Below the pieces are notes generated by a model. The model was not told where the DNA came from. It searched no databases and worked only from the letters and a program-made list of their open reading frames with translations. DNA of 64,000 nt from Adiantum capillus-veneris (taxonomy: Eukaryota > Streptophyta > Polypodiopsida > Polypodiales > Pteridaceae). The stretch's first letter is position 1. Every line of letters begins with the position of its first letter. Positions 49,449-61,799 of the stretch are shown in pieces. The DNA lies in contig CM043971.1 of assembly GCA_014529385.2 (NCBI GenBank), positions 24,838,769-24,902,768 of the forward strand. The letters run 5' to 3'. The translations under genes and the position numbers were made by a program.

Positions 49449-51359
49449 ACCCACACACACACACCAAAAAAGAGAAGAAGAAGATTTGTGATGCTGAAGG
49501 GCCCTTCAAAACTCGGACCCCTCTGGGTAATGGTACTATCTGATACATGTTGAAAAGGCACTAATATATTTTGGAAACCCCTTAGTGGAAATATAGCCAC
49601 TTATAAAAAAAGAAATAGCTCAACATTTGTCACATCCTTTGTTGTTGTGTTGCTATGGGGCCTTGTTACGACTAGTGAAGAGCCCCTCCCAAAGTGCCTT
49701 TAGAGTGCTTATGGGGGAGCCCTTTTAGAAATAGAACTATAGACTCTCAACCAAAATTGGCAGTGCCGTCAAGAAAAATTCAACTATGAATTTTGGTTTG
49801 TAAGAGCAATGAGTGGAAAGGGAAGCAAGATAGGCCCCAACCAGTGTCTTTTATGGTATTTCTTTGAATCTCCTCCTTAAAAGTTCACATATTGTCCCCG
49901 CCTGGCCCTCCACTTTGGATTAATATTGTCTATGTTGACACCATCATTTTCAAGCATTAAAAAGGTTTCGGATTTTTAAGCTTTTGAAGCAGATTATATT
50001 TTGCTAATTGCTCATGAAACAAGGTTAAAATGTGTTGGGTCACATTAAATTTGGCATAATTTAAAGGTCGTGGCCTTTCCACTTCTCCCTAAAACTTTTC
50101 GTGAAGACATGGTCCATCTCAAGCATACAAAAAAGTTTTAGATTTTTATGCACATATCCTTTTCCTAATTGTCCGTGTTGACATGGAAAATTTCAAGGAA
50201 TTACTTCTGATCAATTGTGGAACTAAAGCTTGTTGTCAACTTATATTAAAGGTATGTCTAATTCTATGAATTTAAGAGTTTTCTTTTATTGGAGGATGAT
50301 CAACTCACAACAAGGGTAAAGCAAAGTTAGACATGAATGCCAAGGTAGAGTCTAGTGATATTGCTAGCTTTGTTTCAACATCCAACATTGTAACTTCAGA
50401 GAAAGAAGTCACCCTTGGAGGAGATAATATGGAGAGCCAAGAAGATATGTCACTTGAGTGCTTGCATGATGTGGACCTAGTGGAAAATGAAGCTAATATT
50501 TCCATGTCAATATGCTACAAGGCCTTAGGTCAAGTAGGCAACTGATGTGGGTGCATAAAACATACTTTTGAGACCTCTTTGCATACTCATTCCACATGCT
50601 CGTGTGAGGGTTCCTTTGGGATGATTTCATTGGCCTTAAATCTACATTTTCTTGAGAGGGATACATGCAAGAGAAAGGGGCATTTATTGTCTTCATATGG
50701 ACATGTCAGAAGGAGGACCCTAGCATTGGTGCAAAGGGTTAGATCTATGTTACAACTCTTGATTTTATAGTTATGGCACCTTGTTTTAGAGCAGGAATTC
50801 ACTTGCTCGCTAGAATACTTGTCCATGAGCACCTTACATGAGCTCTCTCCAAGGGAGCTTTCTATACTCATGGTGGCATGTGTGTCCAATGGGTTGCATA
50901 CTTCATCTTCCTTGACTTGCTAGTTGATGGTTTAATTGACTATGTAGTAACTTGTAAAAATATAATGTTAATATTATGTAGAAACTTGTTAATATTAATG
51001 CATGCATTAACCTACATCTTCATTCATTTTATTTCACTCAAAAACTCTCGCTCGTCACACGGTAAGACTGGGTCATTTGCAAGACACCCTGGGTTTAATA
51101 AAACCTATGCTAAAGTGAAGAGATCATTTTTTTTGACAATCATGTGAGCTAATATCTTGTTGTATGTGTGTGAATGCTTAGAATGTCAATAGGTGAAGGT
51201 TGAGAAGAAAGGATTACTTGGTGAGTTAGAGCCTCGATGATCTGCAATATTGATGTTGAGTTGTGTGACCAATCATTGAAACACAACTCTCCAAAAATGC
51301 ACCAAACCATACTTCCACCCATGAGCTTTGGGTTGAAGAATAGACCACCATCCTTCTCA
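49449..51359. other. No recognised gene
   Basis: Several frames of 60-100 codons (for example 50333-50545, acidic and Ser-rich, and 50878-51147) lack recognisable domains. They may be remnants of the polyprotein whose RT and integrase appear from 51360, because they are on the same strand and directly upstream, but I cannot support a product. Confidence 0.35.
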
Positions 51360-52860
51360 AAAGTAGTCTACAAATAATTTGAGCCCTACTTGGATGATTT
51401 TAAAGGAGTTTGTATGGATGATTTTTGTGTGCTTGGAAGTAAGGAACATCGTCTTGATCATATGAGGAGATGTCTCCAGGGTGTGGGGAATTCAGTTTGC
51501 CTCTGAAATCATTTAAGTGTGCTATTGCAATAAGAAGAGAAAAACTTATTATCCATATTAATTCCTAAGAAGTATTTTTATAGTTTTAGAAAAAAATAGT
51601 TGTTAAAGATGCCCACTACCCAAAAATCTCAAGGAATTAATGAGGGTTATTTGACATATCAAATTGCATAGTCGATTCTTAAGGTAACTTGCAGACATGT
51701 GGTTGATAGGCTAACAAAAATGGCATATTTCTTTCTAATGAAGAAGATTGATATTGCCTTTCATGTTGCTAAATTGTTTGTTAAGGAGATTTTTTGATTC
51801 CATGGTATGCCTAAAAGCGTAGTGTTTGACCATGACTCTATATTCACTTCTTAGTATGGAAGGCTACTTTTCACACCATAGGAACAAAACTAAGAATGAG
51901 AGGTGTTTTTCATCCTCAAATGGATGGGGAAAGGAAATGGGTAAATCAGATACTGGAAGATAGGCTTTGGATGTATATGAGTGAGAGGTAGACTACTTGC
52001 TTCCATGGTATGCCTAAAAGCGTAGTGTTTGACCATGACTCTATATTCACCTCTTAGTATGGAAGGCTACTTCTCACACCATAGGAACAAAACTAAGAAT
52101 GAGCGGTGATTTTCATCCTCAAACAAATGGGGAAAGGAAATGGGTAAATCAGATACTGGAAGATAGGCTTTGGATGTATATGAGTGAGAGGTAGACTACT
52201 TGATTGTAGTTGAATTTACTTGTAGTATTTCTTGGCATGTATCTATTCAAATGGAACCTTTTGAAGCAATGTATGGCTGCAATTTTTTGACTCTCTTAAA
52301 CTTTTTGGATTCTGAAAGCAAGATAAAAGTCTCTAAGCAAATGCTTGAAAGAGTGAACATAGAACCTTTCAGATCTTGAAAACAAGGTAGAAGTTTCGAA
52401 TAAAATGCTTGAGGGAGTGGACCTACACCTTTCCAAGATTAGGCATCACATTAAGGAAGCCCAAAAAAGGAGAAATTATATTGTGATAATAATAGGAGAC
52501 CATTGTTCTTTGAATGAGGCAATTTGGTTTTCTTGAAGGTCATTCTTAAACATGCTAAGTTGATTCCTATTAAGGATAGGTGATTGTCTCCAAGATTCAC
52601 AAGTCTTTTTAATGTTTTGAAGAGAGTTGGATCACTTTCTTATAGACTTGAATTTCTTATAGACTTGAATTTCCTACGCATGTTAGAATACATTTAGTTT
52701 TCAATGTAAGTTTTTTAAAGAGGTATGTGTCTAATCCTCAACATGTTTTGCAAGAGAATTGTAATCTTTGTGATAACGGGCTAGTGAAGATAGAACCCAA
52801 AACCATTCTTGATTCTATAGATAGGCGGCTTGAATCAATAGATTTTCCTCAATATGAATC
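51360..52860 (+). pseudogene. Ty3/gypsy pol fragment: RT, integrase, GPY/F and chromodomain-like tail
   Basis: The RT active-site region at about 51380-51480 reads YLDDFKGVCMDDFCVLGSKE then HRLDHMRRCLQGVGN, with CMDD in place of YMDD. Integrase appears from about 51700: VDRLTKMAYFFLMKKID, FHGMPKSVVFDHDSIFTS and FHPQTNGERKWVNQ, the D/D/E region, containing a 203-bp tandem duplication. At about 52580 come LSPRFTSLFNVLKRVGSLSY (GPY/F type) and NPQHVLQENCN...KIEPKTILD, resembling the segment before and within a chromodomain (xHVLxxxxxLxxxxxxxExPxxILD). RNase H is not found between RT and integrase, so there is a deletion. There are many stops. Confidence 0.7.
51798..52202 (+). repeat. 203-bp tandem duplication inside integrase
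   Basis: TTCCATGGTATGCCTAAAAG... to ...GAGAGGTAGACTACTTG occurs at 51798-52000 and again at 52001-52202 with only a handful of differences. The boundary falls within the integrase core, so the catalytic segment is present twice. Confidence 0.95.
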
Positions 52861-52879
52861 AGTCTTTGGGAGCGTACAT

Positions 52880-52881
<2 letters not shown>

Positions 52882-52925
<44 letters not shown>
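52882..52925 (+). repeat. (TC)22 microsatellite at an LTR end
   Basis: An uninterrupted dinucleotide tract directly followed by AACA and a primer-binding site, so it lies at the very end of an LTR. Confidence 0.95.
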
Positions 52926-52928
<3 letters not shown>

Positions 52929-52929
52929 A

Positions 52930-52941
52930 TGGTATCAGAGC
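52930..52941 (+). promoter_or_regulatory. Primer-binding site, tRNA-iMet type
   Basis: TGGTATCAGAGC directly follows CAACA (LTR end CA at 52928-52929). It is the second iMet-type primer site in the window and orients an element to the right, possibly the copia gag at 55886. Confidence 0.85.
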
Positions 52942-54903
52942 GGTAACAATCACGTGACGATTCAATTCATGGTGACAAAACAAAGTATTTGTATGCAATT
53001 TTCATGTAAGATTAAGAATTGCTACAAGTTTTATTTTTGAGGATTGATTATTGTTAACTGTGGTTGTTTTGTGCTAAGAAGAATATGATTAGTGTTTTGT
53101 GTGACGTTTATTGCTAATCAATATGGTGAATCGTTGATTACATTTTCTTGTTGATTTGTCTTTTGACACCCTCAACTTCGTCTCAAATTTTTAGGGTCTT
53201 CTGCTCAAAATTTGGAGAAACGAGAAAAGTGCAATGGTACTTTTCATTCAAAACTTGTTTGCCTTCTCGCGCTCTTCGATTTGACTCCGGGGTTTGCATC
53301 AATCAGAGTTCACAATAGTAAGTTATGTTGGTTTTTACTGCAATCGAACTTGACGTAGGTTTTGTCCTCGTGCGTCTTCGTGAAGTGTCCACGATTGTTT
53401 TTCTAAATTTAGTGCCAACTTTTTAGAGAAAATTTAGCATTTTTCTATTCATATTGTGGCCATCAATCTTGAGTCTCACGTTGCATCTCACGTCACTCTA
53501 TTTTGAGGACTCTTTTATTATTAATGTCTCCTTTTCCCTGCTTTTTTGGGTGATGTCCCTCACATCTTTGGATGTTTATTGAGCATCCTTCTTGCATTAA
53601 TCATTGTAAAAACACAATCGCCATGTTTGTCTCATCCTCGATTGCAGTCTTCACTATATATGGTGTGCAGATTCTGCGATCTTATCTTATACGTCTTTTC
53701 ACAACCAGATATGGCTATAACTATTCTCGTCAATGGTTTTTCTTCTAGCCAGCGTTGTCGTGCCACTTTGTGAGCACGGGGTGAAAGACGAGGATCTACC
53801 TACATTTTCAAGGTTTTGCCAAACTGAGGATTTAGGGCAAATTCTGCCATGATGTTAGGAGATAGCAAATGTATGCATTATGTGGACCTTGTTGTCTGCT
53901 TTAAAATATAGAGCTTGAAGTGCTGAGTAAACTGGTCCAAACGGCTCATCAAATGGAGCCCTAGTGGGGAAGTTATTGCAGTTTAAAGTTGGAAGTGGTT
54001 GTAGATTTGAGATGGGCAAAGAAGATGGGAATAGGTGTTCAAAGCTGATTTGAAGTGATAGATGCATAAAGCTTGATTTATGGAGCTTGTTGGTATTTTC
54101 AGATTGGCAATTAGAGTCTCGGATGTCAAGTTATTAGCAGTCAAAGTTTTGTCAGGGGCTATGTATGTGTCAGGTTTGTTGCATCGGTAGACGTGCCATC
54201 TGATGATTTTGAAGCTTTGCCAGGGATAGTATGCATTCTATGCAAAGTATGGAGCAAACACGAATTGACTACTCATCAAACAAAGTTACGGACTGCAAGT
54301 TATGGCCGGTCAAAGATTGGGTGACGTAGCTCGAGATTGGTTGCAGATGAAATTTAGCATTTTTGCGGCCTCGAATGGCGAGCTTAGAGATCGCAAAATG
54401 CAGCAAGGAGAAGGCAATGTGAAGATGGAAACGGGAGGTTTTGGCCGGGCTTCACGGTTCGGCCATTGAGCATGGGAGCATGGAAATACTGCAAGTCAAA
54501 AAGGGCCAATAGGTTGGGGGTGTTTATGAGGAAAAACATAAAGTTTCAAGGCTTTGGAGGGCAAATGCACAACCAACCGCCACATGGCAGGGCATTGAGA
54601 CCATTTGCAAAAATTGGAGCCCAAATCAAACTCTTTATAAGTTGGGGCATGAGCCATTCACAATCACACAAGGATAGAGTGAGCTCCCTCTCCATTGGGG
54701 CTTGCCCGTGGCGCTTTGGGCGCTGCGCATGGTGGCCATGGCGATGCTTTTGGTTGTAGTAGTTGACGTAGGCAATGGCCGCTATGGGTTGGTGTTGGAC
54801 ATAGTAGTTGATGGTGTGGGGCATAGCTGATGATGTGGCAGTCCGACAGGCCAATTCTTGCACTCGCCATGGGCCAAATTTTTTGAGGGGAAGGGGGTTC
54901 CCC

Positions 54904-54923
54904 CACTAGCGATATCGCTAGTG
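54904..54923 (+). repeat. 20-bp perfect palindrome flanked by C- and G-runs
   Basis: CACTAGCGATATCGCTAGTG is fully self-complementary. Five C precede it and seven G follow after a short interruption, so a longer bulged hairpin can form. Confidence 0.9.
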
Positions 54924-54952
54924 CTAGGGGGGGTATCCCGCAGCAAGCTACA

Positions 54953-54955
<3 letters not shown>

Positions 54956-55035
<80 letters not shown>
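54956..55035 (+). repeat. (GA)n microsatellite, about 80 bp
   Basis: An uninterrupted GA tract, the source of the Arg/Glu and Ser/Leu repeat frames on the two strands. Confidence 0.95.
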
Positions 55036-55038
<3 letters not shown>

Positions 55039-55885
55039 AAGTGGGCGGCCAAGAGGGCAAGGCAAGAGGACAAAGCAAAGGGAGGGAGTGATCAGATGAG
55101 AGAGAGAAGGGGGGGTAGTCGAAAAGTCAAAACCAAAGACAAAGCTAGACAAAGTGGGCATTAAAGGGGGTCCAAACTGACAATTTCAAAGGCCATTCCA
55201 GGCGGCCAAAGGTGTTTAAGGGCTCAAAGTTCAAGGCTAGGAAGAATCAAAGGTGAGGCATATCAAGGTGAGTCAAATCAAGGTGGGAAAATGAGAGCTA
55301 GCAGATGGAGCTAGAGCATGCAAGCGGATCAAAAATTTCCAAAATTGGAGTGCTAGTTGAACCAATGAAAGTGAAGTTTCTAAAAATGAGCAGAGATTCC
55401 CTACAAAGGCCATTTTTGTATCAATTTGGGGGTGTTTTTGGCATTTTTTTGTGGAAAATTTTGGGAGAGCTTTTGGAGGACCGACAGTAGAAGGGAATTC
55501 TGGAGCTTGCGAGCAGTTGGAGAAGACAAGGGAAGGGCGAGAAAAGCAACAAGAGCAAGAAACGACTGGATGGTGGTGCAACTTGGAGAAGTTTTTTGAA
55601 CCAAGGGTTACAATTCAAATGAAGCGGGCATGTGCAACAAAATTGTAAAAGAGAAATCAAAAATCTTAAGATGTATTTTCTGTCAGTTGACAGGATCTGT
55701 TGAGTCTTGAATCTCTATTTCTTATTTTTGTATCAATTACTAGCATTCTTAGTTGCAGTCTGCTCTCTCTTAAACTCTCTTTACTCACGAGTATTACATG
55801 TATTAAGTGATTACTTAATTCTATCTGCACTCGTTTATCCGAGTTTGAGCGTGTGCTAAGCTCCCATCTATAGCCAGACGCCCGA

Positions 55886-56418
55886 TGCTTTCCCGATCGA
55901 CCCTCGAGAACCGTACACTCCGACAGTATTTTGTTCCTCCTTTCCAAGGCCAAGGATTTATTGGTTGGAAAGCAAAAATGTTGTTAATTCTTGGAGGCGA
56001 TGAACTCCCTGATATTGTCCTTGGAAATCATGTATGTTCGCCTCAGCCTATTGATACGAATCATGACAACGTGCTTATCAATGAATTACATGTATTTGAA
56101 GACTGGCATGTTGCGTATACGGATTGGAAATGACATGATAAAGCAACTCTTTGATATATTCTTTTCTGCTCTTATTGATTCCCTTTTGCTTGATGTGTAT
56201 GAATTGCCTACTTCCTATGATGTATGGAAGAACCTTATTGCACATTTCAAAAGAAATATGTTACAAAAAAACTTTATTTGAGAGGTTTTCTTAACAATTT
56301 ACAATATGAAGTTGGTACTGCCATGACAGGATATTTTGAGTCTTTCAAATACATTATTAATCAACTTGCTGCTATCGGTGATCCTGTTCCACACAAACAA
56401 TTGCTAGCTAGTCACTAG
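55886..56418 (+). pseudogene. Ty1/copia gag (UBN2-type) fragment
   Basis: The start has FQGQGFIGWKAKMLLILGGD, the copia-gag NxxxW pattern. After frame changes come MIKQLFDIFFSALIDSLLLD, ELPTSYDVWKNLIAHF and KLYLRGFLNNLQYEVGTAMT, then GYFESFKYIINQLAAIGDPV. This follows the copia order of A-W-x-x-L, K-L-x-x-L-R-M and F-x-x-x-x-x-x-L-A-x-I-G-x-x-x. It has at least two frameshifts and ends at a stop at 56416 before the zinc knuckle. It is the only copia coding remnant in the window. Its LTR may be the one ending at 52929. Confidence 0.75.
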
Positions 56419-58003
56419 GCTAGTTGAGCCAAAAAACTAAAAATAAAAACAAAATCCAAAGTATATTATGGCCCATTTGTGTGTAAATATTTCATTGTAT
56501 ATAGGGTCTAAATATAGGGATTTTTTATTATAATTATTTTGGTATTTATTTAAATATTCTGTCTAGGTGTGCGTTATTTGCCTATGTATGCTATGTACAT
56601 TGACTCCCCATTATCACAATTTTTCTTACCATTTTCCATACTCTTTGTTCCATATAGAAAGATTTTCATGCAAGCTCTCTTTTTTTTTTTGTGAAACCAC
56701 TCCTAGGAAAAAACTTCAAAAATACCTTTCACCATCGGTCATTGCCTTTCACTAAATTTCTATTTCCTACAGGTATTATTTCTTACCTCTTGTAAATAAA
56801 TATACATCAATAAAAACAAATGAGGGCCCTCCTCATTTGATTCCCTATATTTTCATATATATATATATATTATAGCCCACACTATTCTAGATTCCATAAA
56901 TTGTTTATATATACAAGCCCATCTTTTTTCATCATATCCATATATTATATTTATGCATAATCCACAACCATGCATATTTTCAAACCTCTAAAAATCAATT
57001 AGGTCATGCTCTCATGCAAGGAGGGGCTTACCTTTGGAGCCATATGCAAATTCAACAAGAAGGGGGCCACTGAAGACTTTTTTTGTGAAGAAAAATAGGC
57101 TTTTTGGTGAGAGGAGTTTTCATATTCATCTTCACTCCAAATTTGGAGTGGTGGTTAGAAGACAAAATGTGGACTAAGAGCTAAATTATAACCTCAAACA
57201 TTTTCATAATTTTTGGAGCTACCAACGGTGAGGTATGATTTTTTGATAGTCTTCTCTCACCTCTTTCCACACTTCTACACACACACACACACACACTCAT
57301 TCCTCTCAATCCCTCACTCAAACCTGCACCTTCCATGGTTTCTCTCACCTTCTTCACCACATTAACCTCGGCCCCTCTTACTTCCATAGCTCTCATATGA
57401 GCTCTACATGTACATACACCATCTCTATGCCTCTCTCAATTACTTCCAAAGTACAATTTCATCTTACCCCTTCTCTATATACATAAAACTCAGCATGTAA
57501 ACCATGCTTAGACTCTACAAATTGAGAGATCTCATCAATGGTATTGCCATTTTCATCGCGATAATCAACCGTGACGGCGGTGGCATAAAGAAGAGAAGAA
57601 GAGGAATAGGATCAATAGTCATTTTGAGAACCTACACAAGTAGGTCCAAAACTTTTTCAAGCTTCACCATCACAAGGATTTCCTCACTTCATTCAACCAT
57701 CTTACTTCAACCATCCACCTCATTCTACCCATTGTAAATATATCATTAACTTTCTAGCGATTACTAACAACCATAAAAGACACCTCACCTCAAGACTTGT
57801 GCATAGTAACTCTATCTCTCTCCTTTCTTAAAACTATACTTTCAAGTTATCTACCATCAATAATTCTCTCTTTTGAGCCCACATCCATGACTCAAGCAGA
57901 CAAAGAAGGCCTGCAATGTTTGGATATTTAAAAAAAATCATAATCCTGATTTGCTAGCTTGTAAATTAGGATTTCCAAATTATCTTAATGAGGGTCTCCA
58001 ACC

Positions 58004-58011
58004 TATAAATA
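58004..58011 (+). promoter_or_regulatory. LTR TATA box of element C copy 1
   Basis: TATAAATA within CCTATAAATAGGCCCC, a strong plant promoter context. The whole segment (57226-58061) is absent from copy 2. Confidence 0.65.
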
Positions 58012-58532
58012 GGCCCCTCTCCTTCTTTTGAAACAATACCCAATATCTCACATAGCACCCCAACACTCTATGTGAGATTCACTTTAGGCGTCAGAGAAGC
58101 TTTCAAGCTACACATTGCAAATGAGAGAGAGTGAGTTACAAAATCAAGACCACTATTGTATACGTTCCTCCATCATCAATACATTGAGGTTTGGTGCATC
58201 AAAGGCATGAGTCAACTTTCAAATTTTCATCCTTTCACTTGTGCAATATGGTTTGGTGAATTTAAGGTGACTTGTGTATTTTAAGTTTCTATCGTTAGAT
58301 CTTGTTTGAGAAAGTGTTTAAGTGTGTTTTCATTGCCAATTTTGTGTCCATTGTAAGAGGGTATTGTGATGAGAGGTCTCCCACACCCTAAGACAGTGTG
58401 TGTGTGTGTGTGTGTGTGTTGGCAATGTTTAGCATTCACTAAGCATTGAGTTAGCTTTGTACTAGCTCTACGATAACATCATAACGAACCATCTCCATTT
58501 GCAAGTCACAAACAAAGTATTACGTAAGTTCC

Positions 58533-58535
<3 letters not shown>

Positions 58536-58589
<54 letters not shown>
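58536..58589 (+). repeat. (CT)n microsatellite in copy 1
   Basis: About 54 bp, at the same place as the shorter tract in copy 2 (60966-61004). Confidence 0.95.
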
Positions 58590-58591
<2 letters not shown>

Positions 58592-59396
58592 TTGCTGTAG
58601 ATCTCTCTACTTCATTTTGTGTGTGTCTTTGTGTGAGATTTCTTCTTCGCGTTCTGTTGTATCTTCTTGGTTGTGACAAAATCTCTCTTGCATCCTAGTT
58701 TGCATACCATAACTAGGTGGTGCCCCTATCTTGTTGGGTTTGGTTGTGGGTTTGTTGTTTTGTTGTGCTTGTGGTTGCCCCAACCCCCATTTGAGCAACA
58801 CGGGAACCTTGAGGGGTGTTTAGAGTTCGACTCTCTTGTTGCCTACCCCAAACCGCCTCAATTTTGGTGCCCCCACTGAGGAGGGCTTGTGTATGTTGTT
58901 GTGAACACTTATCTTTTAGAGTAATCAAGTAGCATGCATGAATCACAAAAATTTGTATGACCCGTTTGTTCCAATTACAATGTAAAAGGTGCATATCATT
59001 GTAAGCACAAAATTAACATTTCAACAAGTAATTTGTAGGATTTTAGGTCCTCTTAGGTTGGCTGAGATAAACGCTTCAGTAAACCCTTTTATTTTTGCTC
59101 TCATTAGGAACGGCCTTAGTTTGGACGTCTATATTTTTGTTTTGTTTTGAGCATTAGGTCATGCATACACCATGGATAATGGCCTAGGAATAGAGGTTTT
59201 TCCCTTCCATTTCACTCCACACATTAGAATAAATGTTGCAATTAGTAGAAAGATCCATTTTCAACAACGTATGGTGTTTATGTTTGGTGCCAAAAGAGTA
59301 GGAGAAAAACTTGCATCACCAAACCCTGTCATCTTGCTTCTTGTTGATTACCATAGATCATTTGATGTGTATGTTTTTATTTTGTTGTAGAACAAA

Positions 59397-59866
59397 TTGC
59401 AATTTAGAAAACATTATTGTGTAAATCTTTTAGGAAAAAAAAATGTGCGTCACTTTGAAATCAATTCAATGGAAAGCCAATGCCAAATGTTCGGATATCC
59501 TATTTTATTTGGAGAGCCTGGACAGGATGCAGAATTATTTTTAGCAAATTTCAAGATGTCTTGCCGTATCAAGAGGATAGTAACTGATCAAGAACATGTA
59601 GAAATGTTTGAGGTGGTTCTTAGGAAAGATTCTAGTACTTGGTTTGACGCCTGAGGAAGTTAAGGGGAGTTACACAAAAGTTGTGAATCATTTCAAGAGA
59701 TACTTCTTTGATCCCCAAACCAATCAAAAACTATGGCAAGACATTGTTTCTTATAAGAAAAAAGATTTATATGACTACTACTTGTACAAGCAAGAGTTTC
59801 TACGTCGTTGGACTCTATGGATACGCAATGTTGCTAACCCTGGTGATGGTGCAAAATTTGTAAAGA
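59397..59866 (+). pseudogene. Element C copy 1 gag, truncated
   Basis: The frame at 59397-59654 reads NSMESQCQMFGYPILFGEPG, DAELFLANFKMSCRIKRIVT and VEMFEVVLRKDSSTWFDA. A frame change then leads to TPEEVKGSYTKVVNHFKRYF and YLYKQEFLRRWTLWIRNV. The WFDA and FKRYFFDP blocks resemble capsid domains of gypsy gag. It breaks off at GAKFVKK, where copy 2 starts. The same frame change exists at the same codon in copy 2. Confidence 0.65.
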
Positions 59867-60152
59867 AGGTGTGTGTTATTTGCCTATGTATGCTATGTAC
59901 ATTGACTCCCCAGTATCACAATTTTTCTTACCATTTTTTGTACTCTTTGTTCCATATAGAAAGATTTTTATACAAGCTTTCTTATTTTTGGTGTGAATCC
60001 ACTCCTAGGAAAAAACCTCAAAAATACCTTTCACCATCAGTCATTGCCTTTTACTAAATTCCTATTTCCTACAGGTTTTATTTCTTACCTCTTGTAAATA
60101 AATATACATCAATAAAAACAAATGAGGTCCCTCCTCATTTGATTCCCTATAT

Positions 60153-60200
<48 letters not shown>

Positions 60201-60964
60201 GCCCACACTAATCTAAATTCCATAAATTGTTTATATATACTAGTCCGTCTTTTTTCATCATATCCATATATTATATTTATGCATAATCCACAACCATGCA
60301 TATTTTCAAACCTCTAAGAATCAATTAGGTCATGCTCTCATGCAAAGAGGGGCTCACCTTTGGAGCCATATGCAAATTCAACAAGAAGGGGGCCACTTAA
60401 GACTTTTTTGTGAAGAAAAATAGGCTTTTTGGTGGGATTTTTTATGTTTATTTCCAATCCAAATTTGAAGCGGTGGTTAGAAGACAAAATGTGGACCAAG
60501 ATCTAAATTATAAACTCAAACATTTTCATAATTTTTGGAGCTACCACTCTATGTGAGATTCACTTTTGGTGTGAGAGAAGCTTTCAAGCTACACATTGCA
60601 AATGAGAGAGCGCGAGTTACAAAATCTAGACCACTATTGTATACGTTCCTCCATCATCAATAAATTGAGGTTTGGTGCATCAAAGGTGACTTGTGAAATA
60701 TGGTTTGGTGAATTTAAGGTGACTTGTGTATTTTAAGTTTCTATCGTTAGATCTTGTTTGAGAAAGTGTTTTAATGTGTTTTCATTGCCAATTTTGTGTC
60801 CATTGTAAGAGGGTATTGTGGTGAGAGGTCTCCCACACCCTAAGATAGTGTGTCAATGTTTAGCATCTATTAAGCATTGAGTTAGCTTTGTACTAGCTCT
60901 AGGATAGCATCATAACGAACCATCTCCATTTGCAAGTCACAAACAAGGTATTACGCAAGTTTCG

Positions 60965-60965
<1 letters not shown>

Positions 60966-61004
<39 letters not shown>
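60966..61004 (+). repeat. (CT)n microsatellite in copy 2
   Basis: About 39 bp, orthologous in position to 58536-58589 but shorter. Confidence 0.95.
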
Positions 61005-61006
<2 letters not shown>

Positions 61007-61340
61007 CTTCGCTCTAGATCTCTCTGCTTCATTTTGTGTGTGTCTTTGTGTGAGATTTCTTGTGTGCGTTCTGTTGCATCTTCTTGGTTGTGACAAAATC
61101 TCTCTTGCATACCATAAATAGGTGGTGCCCCTATCTTGTTGGGTTTGGCTGTGGGTTTGTGGTTGTGTTGTGCTTGTGGTTGCCCCTACCCAATTGAGAA
61201 ACACGGGAACCTTGAGGGGTGTTTAGAGGTTGCCTCTCTTGTTGGCTACACCAAACCGCCTCAATTTTGGTTCCCCCATTGAGCAGGGCTTGTGTATGTT
61301 GTTGTGAATACTCATCTTTTAGAGTAATCAAGGAGAGTGC

Positions 61341-61793
61341 ATGAATCAAGAAAATTTGTATGACCGGTTTGTTCCTATTGCAAGGCAAAAGGTGCATATC
61401 ATTGTAAGCACAAAATTACAATTTCAACAAGTAATTTGTAGGATTTTAGGTCCTCTTAGGTTGGGTGAGATAAACGCTTCAGTAAACCCTATTATTTTTG
61501 CTCTCATTAGGTACGGCCTTAGTTTGGACGTCTATATTTTTGTTTTGTTTTGAGCATTAGGTCATACATAGACCATGGATAATGGCCTAGGAATAGAGGT
61601 TTTCCCCCTCCATTTCACTCCACACATTAGAACAAATGTTGCAATCAGTAGAAAGATCCATTTTCAACGACGTATGGTGTTTATGTTTGGTTCCCAAAGA
61701 GTAGGAGAAATTCTTGCATCACCAAACCCTGTCATCTTCCCTCTTGTTGATTACCATAGATCATTTGATGTGCATGTTTTTATTTTGTTGTAG
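61341..61793 (+). repeat. Two diverged direct repeats in the element C leader
   Basis: Two ~220-bp units each encode an open stretch ending in a stop. Unit 1 has KLQFQQVICRILGPLRLGEI and SLDVYIFVLF. Unit 2 has KIHFQRRMVFMFGSQRVGEI and SFDVHVFILL. They are clearly related in protein and DNA. The same pair occurs in copy 1 (about 58925-59390), so the internal duplication is older than the copy 1/copy 2 split. Confidence 0.75.
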
Positions 61794-61799
61794 AACAGA

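Larger units (their letters stand above)
52942..55885 (+). other. Long leader or repeat DNA; no gene seen
   Basis: 2.9 kb between a primer site and a copia-type gag, far longer than a normal leader, so other insertions are likely. It contains a 20-bp perfect palindrome (54904-54923) and an 80-bp (GA)n tract (54956-55035). I recognise no protein domain. Confidence 0.4.
56565..59866 (+). mobile_element. Element C copy 1: LTR, leader and truncated gag
   Basis: It is homologous to 59867-62271 along its length. It starts AGGTGTGCGTTATTTGCC, carries a TATA box at 58004-58011, GT and CT microsatellites, a leader with two diverged direct repeats (about 58925-59150 and 59165-59390), and gag up to 59866. 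There copy 2 begins, so gag is cut off. Either copy 2 inserted into copy 1 or unequal recombination produced a head-to-tail pair. Confidence 0.75.

Noticed and set aside
49228-49600. Glycine-rich or proline-rich proteins
   Set aside because: They are produced by the 39-bp poly-C run, whose length and frame are unreliable.
54664-55161. 165-codon minus-strand frame with Ser-Leu repeats
   Set aside because: It is driven by the (GA)n/(CT)n tract. The flanks show no domain.
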